Of a stretch of DNA of 19,672 bases, positions 8,953-16,719 are shown in pieces. The position numbers and the translations under genes are program-made. The DNA comes from Candidatus Zhuqueibacterota bacterium (GTDB lineage Bacteria; SM23-31), in the NCBI GenBank assembly GCA_022562855.1, contig JADFON010000003.1:1-19672 (forward strand), given 5' to 3'. The notes below the pieces were generated by a model. That model was not told the origin of the DNA. It saw only the letters and a program-made list of their open reading frames with translations, and searched no databases. How positions within the stretch are numbered: the stretch's first letter is position 1; every line of letters begins with the position of its first letter.

Positions 8953-9396
8953 TCAAATTTTCCGGTTATTCCATAACGGTTCGATCTCAGGATGATGAAG
9001 AATTTTTTCCGGGGAAATAATAGGAATCATCATTCTCTTTACTTTACAGGAAGAATCTAATAATTCTTCAGGCAAAAATGTGTTATCGTCCGGAGAGACA
9101 ATTTTGGACTCGGAAACAGGTCTTACCTGAACAATTTTGTTAATTTTTATTCCGAAGGATATATCCGAAGCGTAAAGTAAAATCAAATCGTTATTTATTG
9201 CTTTACCGTTCAATGATACAAAACTGCTTAGATCGATTATTCCAATAGGCTTTCCCCTGTTTACAAACATTTCTTTTATGTAAGGCGAAATCGGCAGGTA
9301 CGGGAAGAGACCGGGAGAGTGGACAACTTCTTCCAGATATTGAGTTTCAACGCCGGCAACACGATCGCCGATACGAAAAAAAAGAATCTCTATCAT
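8953..9396 (-). CDS. cheW: CheW-like coupling protein
   Basis: A 147-residue single-domain protein of the CheW fold, expected to link chemoreceptors to the CheA-like kinase. The start MIEILFFRIGDRVAGVETQYLEEV matches the usual CheW opening (hydrophobic strand, turn, then 'VE.V.EV'). The central GKPIGIIDLSSFVSLNG (about 48-64) is the typical 'G.V.PVIDL...' strand pair, and LILLYASDISFGIKINKIVQV (about 71-91) corresponds to the second half strands. Similarity is moderate, so identification rests on fold pattern and on the two chemotaxis genes behind it. It starts the gene run, 36 bp before the chosen receptor start. The ATG lies inside a 26-bp perfect palindrome and has no ribosome site. Confidence 0.8.
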   Translation of the reverse strand: MIEILFFRIGDRVAGVETQYLEEVVHSPGLFPYLPISPYIKEMFVNRGKPIGIIDLSSFVSLNGKAINNDLILLYASDISFGIKINKIVQVRPVSESKIVSPDDNTFLPEELLDSSCKVKRMMIPIISPEKILHHPEIEPLWNNRKI

Positions 9397-9419
9397 TATT
9401 TAAATATATTTAAATAATG
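9394..9419. repeat. 26-bp perfect palindrome over the cheW start codon
   Basis: The plus strand reads CATTATTTAAATA followed immediately by its exact reverse complement TATTTAAATAATG. The first three bases are the complement of the cheW ATG. Both strands therefore read the same and both ends carry an ATG. It could be an operator or an mRNA structure over the start codon. It is almost pure A/T, which raises the chance of a random palindrome, but 13 matching pairs without a gap is still long. Confidence 0.75.
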
Positions 9420-9443
9420 TATTAAAATCAATAAATATCCCAA
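9403..9443 (-). promoter_or_regulatory. Candidate promoters for the chemosensory gene run
   Basis: Two overlapping sigma-70-like arrangements are visible on the minus strand. One is TTGGGA (9443-9438), 16 bases, TACATT (9421-9416). The other is TTGATT (9431-9426), 17 bases, TATATT (9408-9403), which would start transcription at or next to the cheW ATG and give a nearly leaderless mRNA. The region is very AT-rich, so such matches arise easily. Confidence 0.3.
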
Positions 9444-9448
9444 CTATA

Positions 9449-9463
9449 CTGACATTATGTCAG
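9449..9463. promoter_or_regulatory. Inverted repeat CTGACAT-T-ATGTCAG, candidate operator
   Basis: A perfect dyad with 7-base arms and a one-base centre lies about 53-67 bp upstream of the cheW start and just upstream of the candidate -35 elements. It is 14 bp downstream of the end of the NhaC-family gene. There is no T-run after it on either strand, so it does not look like a terminator. The position fits a binding site for an activator or repressor. Confidence 0.45.
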
Positions 9464-9476
9464 GATATTAATCCGG

Positions 9477-10898
9477 TCAATATAATATTATCCCGCTGAC
9501 CAAAAAAGCGATCGATGCAAAGGCGGCGGCAGTTAAAGCGTACGGAAGTTGCGTATTAACATGGTCGATATGGTCGGAGGCTGACGCCATAGAGGATACG
9601 AGTGTGGTGTCGGAAATCGGTGAGCAGTGATCACCGAATACGCCTCCGCTTACTATAGCTCCTACAAAAAGTGATACGCCGACATCCAGGTTTTGTGCAA
9701 TGCCCATCCCAATCGGCACCATAATCGCCCATGTCCCCCAGGATGTTCCGGTTGAAAATGCAATAAATCCTGTTGTTATAAATATTACAAGCGGGAATAC
9801 TTTTGGCGATATGAGTTTGCTTGTAACATTTGCCACATATTGACCGGTGCCCAGATCATTACAAAGCTGACCGATGGCAAAGGCGAACATCATTAACAAT
9901 GCAATAGGTATCAAACCTCCAACGCCTGTAAAAAAGAGGTTGACGAGTTCGTTAAAATCCATCATACCGGACTTCAAAATCATGAACCCTCCGACAACAA
10001 TCGCGCTTGTGACAGCCCAGAGAACAGAAGTCGAACCGGATCCTTGCGTCAAGTCTCCGTTTCCGGTAATAAACAGTCCGGCTACCATCATTATCATCAT
10101 TGTTGCAATAGGCAAAACCATGTTTACCGCCTTTGGAGTAACCCCTTCTTTAGGATCCATAGCAATTATGTCTGTCGATATCATTGGCGTTGCTCCGTCA
10201 CGCAACACTTTGCCCTCTTTTTCCGCCCGTATCTCGGCTTTTTTCATGGTAAAAAAATCTTTCCCGGTAACAACGACGTAGATAACTAACAATAATGCGA
10301 AAATCGCGTAAAAATTTAAGGGAATGGAATATAAATACACGGTAAATGAATTGCTGACGTTTTGTTGACTCAATAGCCCAGCCACATACACACCCCACGC
10401 ATTGAGCGGAATCAACGTGCATATAGGCGCACAGGTGGAATCACACAAATACGCGAGTTTTTCGCGTGATATCTTGAATTTATCGAATATCGGCCGGGAT
10501 ATTGTTCCGGTAACAAGTATACTGATACTCGATTCAATCGGGATGACGCTCCCGATTCCAACCGCCATTAACTGTGCCCGCCGTTTACTGGTAACGATAT
10601 TCTTATTGGAAAGGTAGTCAATGAACCCCTTAACACCGCCTGACCGCTGCGCAAAGGATAATACCGCCCCAATGAGAGCGGAGAACACAATTATTTTTGT
10701 ATTGTCTGCGCTTTGATAAACGTTTATCAACATGTCAAAGGTGTCTGCTGTACCTTTCAACGGGTTTCCGTTCGCAAGGATGGTTGCACCCGACCAGATA
10801 CCCAGAATCAACGCCACATATACCTGTCTGAATTTTATCGCAATACCGATTGCCATTAAAGGCGGCAGAATCGAAAGCCATGGATAGGATTCTATCAT
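9477..10898 (-). CDS. NhaC-family Na+/H+ antiporter
   Basis: A 473-residue integral membrane transporter with about 11-13 hydrophobic segments, in the NhaC superfamily (PF03553 type). Diagnostic stretches are IPIESSISILVTGT (about 119-132), LCDSTCAPICTLIPLNAWG (about 151-169), FSTGTSWGTWAIMVPIG (about 381-397), and GGVFGDHCSPISDTTLVSSM (about 418-437), all typical of the family. Members exchange Na+ for H+, and some exchange organic acids (the malate/lactate carrier MleN is a relative), so the exact substrate is uncertain. A good ribosome site (AGAGGA, 10906-10911) precedes the ATG. It follows the DASS-family gene by 95 bp, and the pairing suggests a shared role in sodium-linked organic acid uptake. 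Confidence 0.88.
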   Translation of the reverse strand: MIESYPWLSILPPLMAIGIAIKFRQVYVALILGIWSGATILANGNPLKGTADTFDMLINVYQSADNTKIIVFSALIGAVLSFAQRSGGVKGFIDYLSNKNIVTSKRRAQLMAVGIGSVIPIESSISILVTGTISRPIFDKFKISREKLAYLCDSTCAPICTLIPLNAWGVYVAGLLSQQNVSNSFTVYLYSIPLNFYAIFALLLVIYVVVTGKDFFTMKKAEIRAEKEGKVLRDGATPMISTDIIAMDPKEGVTPKAVNMVLPIATMMIMMVAGLFITGNGDLTQGSGSTSVLWAVTSAIVVGGFMILKSGMMDFNELVNLFFTGVGGLIPIALLMMFAFAIGQLCNDLGTGQYVANVTSKLISPKVFPLVIFITTGFIAFSTGTSWGTWAIMVPIGMGIAQNLDVGVSLFVGAIVSGGVFGDHCSPISDTTLVSSMASASDHIDHVNTQLPYALTAAAFASIAFLVSGIILY

Positions 10899-10993
10899 GT
10901 TGTTTTCCTCTTCAATTTCTGGGGTTTAAGTCTTGTACAATGTACCGGTTTATTTTGTTGATCATAAATAAAAACGATATGACGATCATACTA

Positions 10994-12502
10994 TCATAGA
11001 TTGAATAAAGGTATAGCTATAAAATATACGACAAGGGTAATGAGAACAGCGCCGAATAAATTAATCATAATCCCGGCTCTTGCCATTTGAACTATATTCA
11101 CCCTTCCCGATCCAAAAACAATTGCATTTGGCGCCGTCGCGATAGGAAGCATGAATGCACAAGAAGCGGATAAAACCGCCGGAAGCATTAATAAAAACGG
11201 ATGATACCCAACGCTTACCGCTAAAGCTCCCATTATCGGCATAAAAATTGTAGTTGTAGCAAAATTTGACGTAAATTCTGTTAAAAATGTCATCAACAAT
11301 GAGATCAAGAAAATAAACAACCATACAGGCAGCCCCTGAAGGAAGATCAGATTACTTCCTATCCACTCAGACAGACCGCTTGATTGGAACCCGCCCGCAA
11401 GCGCGATTCCCCCGCCAAAGAGGATCAAAATGCCCCACGGTATTGATTTTACTTCATTCCAGGTAATCAAAAAATCTTTAAACGACCTGTCGACGGGAGT
11501 AATAAAAAGTATGATTGCCGCTGCCATAGCTACGGTGGCATCGCCGATGTAACCGGGATTCGGGATTAGGTCGGACCAACCGGGTATGGTCAGGGAGCCG
11601 ATGACAATATCTTTTCGGAAAATCCAGCCGAAAGCGGTTAATATAAATACGACCAACACCTTTCTTTCATCGGTTCGCATCGGTCCAAGAGACCGTTTTT
11701 TATCTGCAATTACTTTTCGGGCATGCTCCATTGGTTCGCCGGAAATTTTGTACATTACCCTTGTGAGCAGAAACCACACACCCGGCAAAAGAATTAAAGT
11801 TATGGGCATAGCCATGACAAACCAGCGAAGAAACCCGATTTCCGGTAAATCAGGATAAAGTGTTGCGGCGGCGCTTACAAATACTATGTTCGGAGGCGTA
11901 CCCACTAACGTAGCGATTCCTCCGATTGTTGCGCTGTAAGCTATCGAAAGCATTAGAGCCGAACCAAACTGAGATGTATTATTCGAAGTGTCCGCCGATA
12001 CACCCTCAATGGCAATAATCGACGCAAGGGCAATAGGAAGCATCATCAAAGTTGTCGCTGTATTCGATATCCACATTGACAGGAAAGCAGTTGCGATCAT
12101 GAAACCGAATATAATTTGGCGTGGATTCCTCCCGAACATCGACACGATGCCATATGCTATACGCAAATGCAATTTGCTTTTTTCCATTGCCGCGGCTAAT
12201 ATAAAACCACCGAAGAATAGATAAATATTCTTGTCGCCATATGACGCAGAAGTATCGTCTAAACTCTGAACACCAAGCAAAGGGAAAAATACAAGCGGTA
12301 TTAATGCGGTGGCAGATATGGAAATCGCCTCGGTCAACCACCATATAGCCATAAGCGTTGTAACGGCTAAAGTCCGGTGTGCTTCGACCGACATACCGGG
12401 AAATGCAGGCAGAATCAATATAATCAGAAATGCGGTTGGACCCGCGAACAAGCCTATTCTTTTTCTCAAAGAAAAACTGTCATCATGATTTTCGTTTATC
12501 AT
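10994..12502 (-). CDS. DASS/SLC13-family sodium:dicarboxylate symporter
   Basis: An inner-membrane sodium-coupled anion transporter of about 500 residues, of the divalent anion:Na+ symporter family (dicarboxylates such as succinate, malate or fumarate; some members carry citrate or sulfate). With numbering from a GTG at 12511, the first Na+/substrate SNT motif is at 149-151 (SMWISNTATTLMMLP). It is followed by GTPPNIVF (204-211). The second motif is SNF at 415-417 in TEFTSNFATTTIFMP, where family members have SNT or SNV. Near the C-terminus PNAIVFGSGRVNIVQM (461-476) is the usual late signature. The ATG at 12502 is chosen; the GTG three codons earlier is an alternative, and neither has a clear ribosome site. 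Confidence 0.9.
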   Translation of the reverse strand: MINENHDDSFSLRKRIGLFAGPTAFLIILILPAFPGMSVEAHRTLAVTTLMAIWWLTEAISISATALIPLVFFPLLGVQSLDDTSASYGDKNIYLFFGGFILAAAMEKSKLHLRIAYGIVSMFGRNPRQIIFGFMIATAFLSMWISNTATTLMMLPIALASIIAIEGVSADTSNNTSQFGSALMLSIAYSATIGGIATLVGTPPNIVFVSAAATLYPDLPEIGFLRWFVMAMPITLILLPGVWFLLTRVMYKISGEPMEHARKVIADKKRSLGPMRTDERKVLVVFILTAFGWIFRKDIVIGSLTIPGWSDLIPNPGYIGDATVAMAAAIILFITPVDRSFKDFLITWNEVKSIPWGILILFGGGIALAGGFQSSGLSEWIGSNLIFLQGLPVWLFIFLISLLMTFLTEFTSNFATTTIFMPIMGALAVSVGYHPFLLMLPAVLSASCAFMLPIATAPNAIVFGSGRVNIVQMARAGIMINLFGAVLITLVVYFIAIPLFNL

Positions 12503-12576
12503 ATCTTGCACGTTTCGAGAAAGCGCGAAAAAATAAAAGCAGCAGCAATATTTTTTTTCGTTATGAAATTCAATAT

Positions 12577-12609
12577 AAAAAAGCAGGACAAAAATGTCCT
12601 GCTTTTTTT
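12577..12609 (-). terminator. Strong bidirectional Rho-independent terminator
   Basis: GCAGGACA (12583-12590) and TGTCCTGC (12595-12602) form a perfect 8-bp stem with a four-base loop, flanked by six A on one side and seven T on the other. It lies about 45-75 bp beyond the stop of the FAD-subunit gene and would end the oxidoreductase operon before the DASS gene. It would also stop antisense reading from the other side. The remainder of 12503-12652 holds no other feature I can support. Confidence 0.88.
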
Positions 12610-12652
12610 GTAGTCATTCACAGTATCGTTCGCATTGAAACGGATTATGCCA

Positions 12653-13627
12653 TTATACCAGTTCAAGAATAGCGCGTTTTACGATGTTTTTGAACAACTG
12701 AACCTTGTACCCGTTGTCGGTCATCGGGTTGCTGCCGTATACCGACGCATCGCCGGCTGCCTTAGCTACCGCTTCGGTTATCGTCTTGCCTTCAAGCTCT
12801 TTCTCGGCATCGGGCGATCTCCAGGGGGCAGGAGCCGCAGCGCCGAGTACGACACGGGCTTTGGTACACCTGTTCCCATTCATCGTGAGAGCAACAGCGA
12901 CACTCGCTGTGGCAAAGTCCCAGACTTCGCGTTCCTGTATCTTGATAAATGTGCTCTTTGTGCCGCGGTCTGGTACCGGTATCTCTATCTCGGTTACGAT
13001 GTCGCCCGGTTCGAGGATGTTCTCCCTGTTCGGATTCTCCCGGGGAAGAACAAAGAAGTCTCCGATATCGACCGTTTTAGAACCCTTCGTGTTGGTTATC
13101 GTTATCCGTGCATCATGCGCGGTAAAAGCTACCGCCGTGTCCGATGGATGGACGATGTAACACCGGTATCCTCCGAGTATCGCATGATACTTGTTCTCTC
13201 CGCCGATAGAGTAACAACGGGCGCCTCCCTTACGGAGACAGGGAACTTCCGGGTCGCGGTAATACCAGCAGCGGGGACGCTGACAGATATTACCCGCTAT
13301 CGTCCCCATATTACGAAGCTGGGGACTGGCAACAAGACCTGCCGCCTTTGATAGGGCGGTGAAGTTTTCTACTATGAGCGGATCGGTCTCTACCGCGCTA
13401 ACCGTGGAGAGAGCGCCTATCCGTACCGATCTGCCGCCGTTGCGGATATACCGGAGTTCGTCTATCTGTTTTAAGTTTACCACTTTGTCGGGACTCTGTA
13501 TGTAGTCCTTCATCTCCCCGATAAGATCGGTTCCGCCTCCCATGACCGCCGCTTCCTTCCAGTCGGAGCCAAGTGAGGATAGAGCCTCGTCGAGTGAGTT
13601 TGCACGTACAAATGAAAAGTTTTTCAT
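12653..13627 (-). CDS. paoB: Periplasmic aldehyde oxidoreductase, FAD / 4Fe-4S subunit (PaoB-like)
   Basis: The FAD-binding medium subunit (324 residues) of a xanthine-oxidase-family enzyme; it passes electrons from the FeS clusters to the acceptor. FAD-site motifs are AAVMGGGTDLIGEMK (about 26-40) and RNMGTIAGNICQ (about 105-116). As in E. coli PaoB, an insertion rich in cysteine follows: C115, C120, C130, C138 and C156, within NICQRPRCWYYRDPEVPC and the following stretch. In PaoB this region holds an additional 4Fe-4S cluster, so the same is inferred here. HPSDTAVAFTA (about 160-170) is also PaoB-like. The start overlaps the paoC-like stop by ATGA, and GGAGG (13635-13639) precedes it. It is the last gene of the operon, whereas E. 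coli has it in the middle. Confidence 0.88.
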   Translation of the reverse strand: MKNFSFVRANSLDEALSSLGSDWKEAAVMGGGTDLIGEMKDYIQSPDKVVNLKQIDELRYIRNGGRSVRIGALSTVSAVETDPLIVENFTALSKAAGLVASPQLRNMGTIAGNICQRPRCWYYRDPEVPCLRKGGARCYSIGGENKYHAILGGYRCYIVHPSDTAVAFTAHDARITITNTKGSKTVDIGDFFVLPRENPNRENILEPGDIVTEIEIPVPDRGTKSTFIKIQEREVWDFATASVAVALTMNGNRCTKARVVLGAAAPAPWRSPDAEKELEGKTITEAVAKAAGDASVYGSNPMTDNGYKVQLFKNIVKRAILELV

Positions 13628-15912
13628 GATCCGCCCTCCAATCGTAAGGCATTGAGTATCTTGTCCGGTGTTATCGGAAGATCGCGGATACGAACTCCCG
13701 ATGCATTGTACACCGCGTTGGCAATCGCGGCAGGCAGTCCGACACGAATCGGTTCGCCAATCCCTTTCATACCGAGATTATTCCGTGTGTCGATAATATC
13801 GACAAATGTAACGTCAATCTCCGGTGCATCCATTGCCGTCAGGACCTTGTAATCATGCATATTGGGATTGGTCATTCTGCCGGTGTAATTATCCATTACC
13901 CGTTCTTCGAGTAACCCATAACCTATCGACTGGTTCATTCCTCCAATTACCTGACTCCTTGCCGTCAACGGGTTGATTATTCTTCCGGAATCGTGAACTC
14001 CTACAACTTTTATTACTTTAACTTTGCCCGTTTCGGTATCAACTTCCACCTCGGCGAAATGGGCTCCAAATGTATTTCCTGAGAATTCCCGTGGATTCGG
14101 TCCGCGTCTTCCTTCGCCCGTAACCTTGTCACCGGTCATGAGCGCCGCCGCTGCTTTAAAGTTCATCCCGACATTCGGATTCGCTTTTACCCGTATCATT
14201 CCTTTATTCGATTCGAGTTCGTCGGGAGTCACATTAAATCTTTCCGCGACTATGGGGAAGAGTTTTTCGAGGGCGTCGATGGCGCCGTTACGGACAGCAG
14301 GACAAACCGATGCGGCTGTGTTGCTGCCCCAGCTTGGAATTCCGGTTGGATAGCTCGAATCGCCGATTTGAATCGAAATGTCCTCCAAATTCAAACCAAA
14401 TTCTTCAGCAGCCACCTGAACCATGATCGTTCTCGTACCGGTTCCAATATCCTGGCTTCCATTACGTATATTTACTCTTCCGTCTTTAAAAATCTCTACT
14501 TCAATAATAGCGCTCGGGTTTCCACCGCCGCCCCACTGCAGGGCAGCTACGCCGATTCCGCTTTTTATTGCGCCAGTTCCGCTTCCCGGCGTTGTATTCC
14601 TGCGGGACCAGCCGATCTTTTCGGCGCCAACATCGTAGCACTGAAGCAACCCATTACTCGAATAGGGTCTTCCGGTACCGCCGCCGCTTTTATCGGCATA
14701 GTTCTTCTTTCGCATTTCCAAAGGATCGATTCCCAATTCATATGCAGCTTCATCAAGAAGACTTTCAAAAGCAAAAAACGATTGCACGTTTCCCGGACCG
14801 CGCGTAGGCTTACCGTTTCCGCCGTTAATCGATACCGAACTTGTGGAGGTCTTTACGTTGGCACATTTATACATTTCATTGACCGCGGTGATCAGCCGGT
14901 CACTGCCGGAAGTGATTCCACCGGACCCATAAGCTTCAAGTTCAATAGCGGTAAATGTACCGTCGTTTTTCAGCCCTAATTTCAGTTTTTGAAGTGAACT
15001 CGGTCTGTTTCCCGTATCGAGGCTCTCTTCATAGCGGTTAGCTATCATCCGTACCGGGTTACCGGTCATCTTTGAAAGGCGTGCCGCGAGATGGGTGAAA
15101 TTACTTGGCGAACCCTTACTGCCAAACCCTGCTCCGAGATGCTCACATAGAACCCTGACTGTCGTATCGGAAATATCTTCATCAGGAAACTCTCGACGGA
15201 GCTGCCTCGTAATACTGTTTTGAGCATTTTGAACAGCCTGGGAAGATTCGTATATAAGAATCTCATCACTCTTCCAGTGGACAACACAACCATGCGGTTC
15301 CAGCGGTTGATGCAATTCGATTTGGGTGGTGTATTCGCCTTCAATTATCTTGTCCGCATCTTTGAAACCCTGAACAACATCGCCCCTTAAAGGAGATTGT
15401 CTTCCCTGCCTGACATTTCCGCCGTCTCGTATTTCCGCAGCAGAACTTCTCATTGCACGGTCAAGGTTTACCTCATGTTTTAAATCCTCATATTTAACCT
15501 GTATCGCATTGACCGCATCTTCGGCAATGTCTTCGGTGTCGGCGGCAACAGCGGCGATTATGTCTCCCTGGTAGTTGACATTCTCTTTCGGGAGCACATA
15601 GACCGCTTTCACTCCGTTCATCGCCTCGGCTTTCGATACATCGACATTCGTGAGGTTTGCGCGGGCTTTACTGCTCCTCAGCAGTTTGCCATGCAGCATT
15701 CCCGGCATCTTGACGTCCGTGGTGTACTCGGCGGCGCCGGTCACCTTCTCAACAGCCTCGATACGGGTGAACGGTTTACCGATCACCTCAAGCGTTTCAT
15801 CCTGAGCGATGGGTCCGGCTTCCTGGTTTGGCAACAGCACGTCGATTACACGGTACTCATAGTTCTCCTCGATGACCGTCTTGACACGCTTTGCAAAATA
15901 TTCTCTCTTCAT
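13624..15912 (-). CDS. paoC: Periplasmic aldehyde oxidoreductase, molybdenum-binding subunit (PaoC-like)
   Basis: The large catalytic subunit (762 residues) of a molybdenum hydroxylase; it would bind molybdopterin cytosine dinucleotide and oxidise aldehydes or N-heterocycles. Evidence: the N domain IGKPFTRIEAVEKVTGAAEY (about 44-63); Mo-cofactor motifs LGAGFGSKGSPS (about 259-270), RGPGNVQSFFAFES (371-384), GSQDIGTGTR (485-494) and the HDSGRIINPLTARSQ region (640-654); and the base-catalyst glutamate E720 in GMKGIGEPIRVGLPAA. It has no signal peptide, as expected if it is co-exported folded with the Tat-signal subunit. About 40 extra residues precede the first conserved domain. It starts 3 bp after the 2Fe-2S subunit, with GGAGG at 15922-15926. 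The physiological substrate cannot be read from sequence. Confidence 0.9.
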   Translation of the reverse strand: MKREYFAKRVKTVIEENYEYRVIDVLLPNQEAGPIAQDETLEVIGKPFTRIEAVEKVTGAAEYTTDVKMPGMLHGKLLRSSKARANLTNVDVSKAEAMNGVKAVYVLPKENVNYQGDIIAAVAADTEDIAEDAVNAIQVKYEDLKHEVNLDRAMRSSAAEIRDGGNVRQGRQSPLRGDVVQGFKDADKIIEGEYTTQIELHQPLEPHGCVVHWKSDEILIYESSQAVQNAQNSITRQLRREFPDEDISDTTVRVLCEHLGAGFGSKGSPSNFTHLAARLSKMTGNPVRMIANRYEESLDTGNRPSSLQKLKLGLKNDGTFTAIELEAYGSGGITSGSDRLITAVNEMYKCANVKTSTSSVSINGGNGKPTRGPGNVQSFFAFESLLDEAAYELGIDPLEMRKKNYADKSGGGTGRPYSSNGLLQCYDVGAEKIGWSRRNTTPGSGTGAIKSGIGVAALQWGGGGNPSAIIEVEIFKDGRVNIRNGSQDIGTGTRTIMVQVAAEEFGLNLEDISIQIGDSSYPTGIPSWGSNTAASVCPAVRNGAIDALEKLFPIVAERFNVTPDELESNKGMIRVKANPNVGMNFKAAAALMTGDKVTGEGRRGPNPREFSGNTFGAHFAEVEVDTETGKVKVIKVVGVHDSGRIINPLTARSQVIGGMNQSIGYGLLEERVMDNYTGRMTNPNMHDYKVLTAMDAPEIDVTFVDIIDTRNNLGMKGIGEPIRVGLPAAIANAVYNASGVRIRDLPITPDKILNALRLEGGS

Positions 15913-15915
15913 AGC

Positions 15916-16560
15916 CTACCCCCTCCCTTTCTTCGCAGCATCGGCAACCGCAGCAAATATATGCTGGTAAGCTGCGCAACGGCAAATATTACCCGACATA
16001 CCGCGCTGTATCTCGGAAAATGAAGGATTCGAATTCTTCTCAAGCAACCCGGTCGCCGCTATGATCTGACCGGAAGTGCAGTAACCGCACTGGTACGCAT
16101 CGAAATCGACAAACGCCTGCTGAACAGGACTCAACTGTCCGTTCTTTGCAAGACCCTCTATCGTCGTTATCTCCCTGCCCGCCGCATCCATAGCCAAAGT
16201 CATACACGAATAGGCAGGATCACCGTCTATCAACACGGAACAACCGCCGCATTCACCACGGTCACACACCACTTTTGTTCCGGTCATATTCAACTCGTTA
16301 CGAAGGGTGTTGGCTAACGTCGCACGGCTCTCAACCGTAACACGTTTCGACTCGCCGTTGACATTGAGCGTTATCGTTGCCCGTGTCACCCCTTCCTCAG
16401 GAGCACGTATCGTCTCCAAATCTACACCGGCGCTCACAACCGACGGTAATATAGCGGTAGTCACAACACCGGCGCCCATTCCCTTTATGAACGACCGGCG
16501 GGTTACCCCGTTACCGTTACGATTGCCATCACCCGCGGTATTCTCCCGGGACTTTGACAT
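15916..16560 (-). CDS. paoA: Periplasmic aldehyde oxidoreductase, 2Fe-2S subunit with Tat signal (PaoA-like)
   Basis: The small iron-sulfur subunit (214 residues). A twin-arginine signal TRRSFIK (20-26) is followed by a hydrophobic stretch to about residue 45, so the complex is expected in the periplasm. The ferredoxin-like cluster cysteines are C99, C104, C107 and C119 (CDRGECGGC...C). The second cluster has C158, C161, C193 and C195 (CGYC...CRC). This arrangement and the Tat signal match E. coli PaoA (YagT) and set it apart from cytoplasmic xanthine dehydrogenases. AAAGGA (16568-16573) precedes the ATG by seven bases. It opens a three-gene operon. A dedicated XdhC/PaoD-type cofactor chaperone is not found next to it. 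Confidence 0.92.
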   Translation of the reverse strand: MSKSRENTAGDGNRNGNGVTRRSFIKGMGAGVVTTAILPSVVSAGVDLETIRAPEEGVTRATITLNVNGESKRVTVESRATLANTLRNELNMTGTKVVCDRGECGGCSVLIDGDPAYSCMTLAMDAAGREITTIEGLAKNGQLSPVQQAFVDFDAYQCGYCTSGQIIAATGLLEKNSNPSFSEIQRGMSGNICRCAAYQHIFAAVADAAKKGRG

Positions 16561-16689
16561 ACGGTTTTCCTTTCTATATATGTTGTGCTATTAAATTGTA
16601 TAAATTGTTGGAAAGCGATGTAAAACTGTTCTTCTAAAAGTATATGTATCAAATATAAAACAAAATATTCAAAATTAAAGGTTTTTTTT

Positions 16690-16719
16690 GTAATAATTCT
16701 GTGTTTAGTCAATTGACAA
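16690..16719 (-). promoter_or_regulatory. Candidate promoter of the oxidoreductase operon
   Basis: On the minus strand TTGTCA (16719-16714), 18 bases, TATTAC (16695-16690) is a fair sigma-70-like match, giving a leader of roughly 120 bases before paoA. The -35 lies within the inverted repeat at 16711-16731, a geometry suited to repression. Nothing else is recognised in the rest of the leader (about 16561-16690), which is AT-rich. Confidence 0.3.

Noticed and set aside
10935-10945. GTAC-AAT-GTAC dyad and repeated GATCAT upstream of the NhaC-family gene
   Set aside because: Arms of four bases and two six-base repeats are easily expected by chance in this length.
12635-13351. A 238-codon plus-strand frame opposite the FAD-subunit gene
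   Set aside because: It lies wholly antisense to a well supported gene, has no recognisable domain, and comes from the GC-rich codon pattern of the other strand.
14368-14979. A 203-codon plus-strand frame opposite the Mo-subunit gene
   Set aside because: Antisense to conserved Mo-cofactor motifs, with low-complexity composition and no family resemblance.
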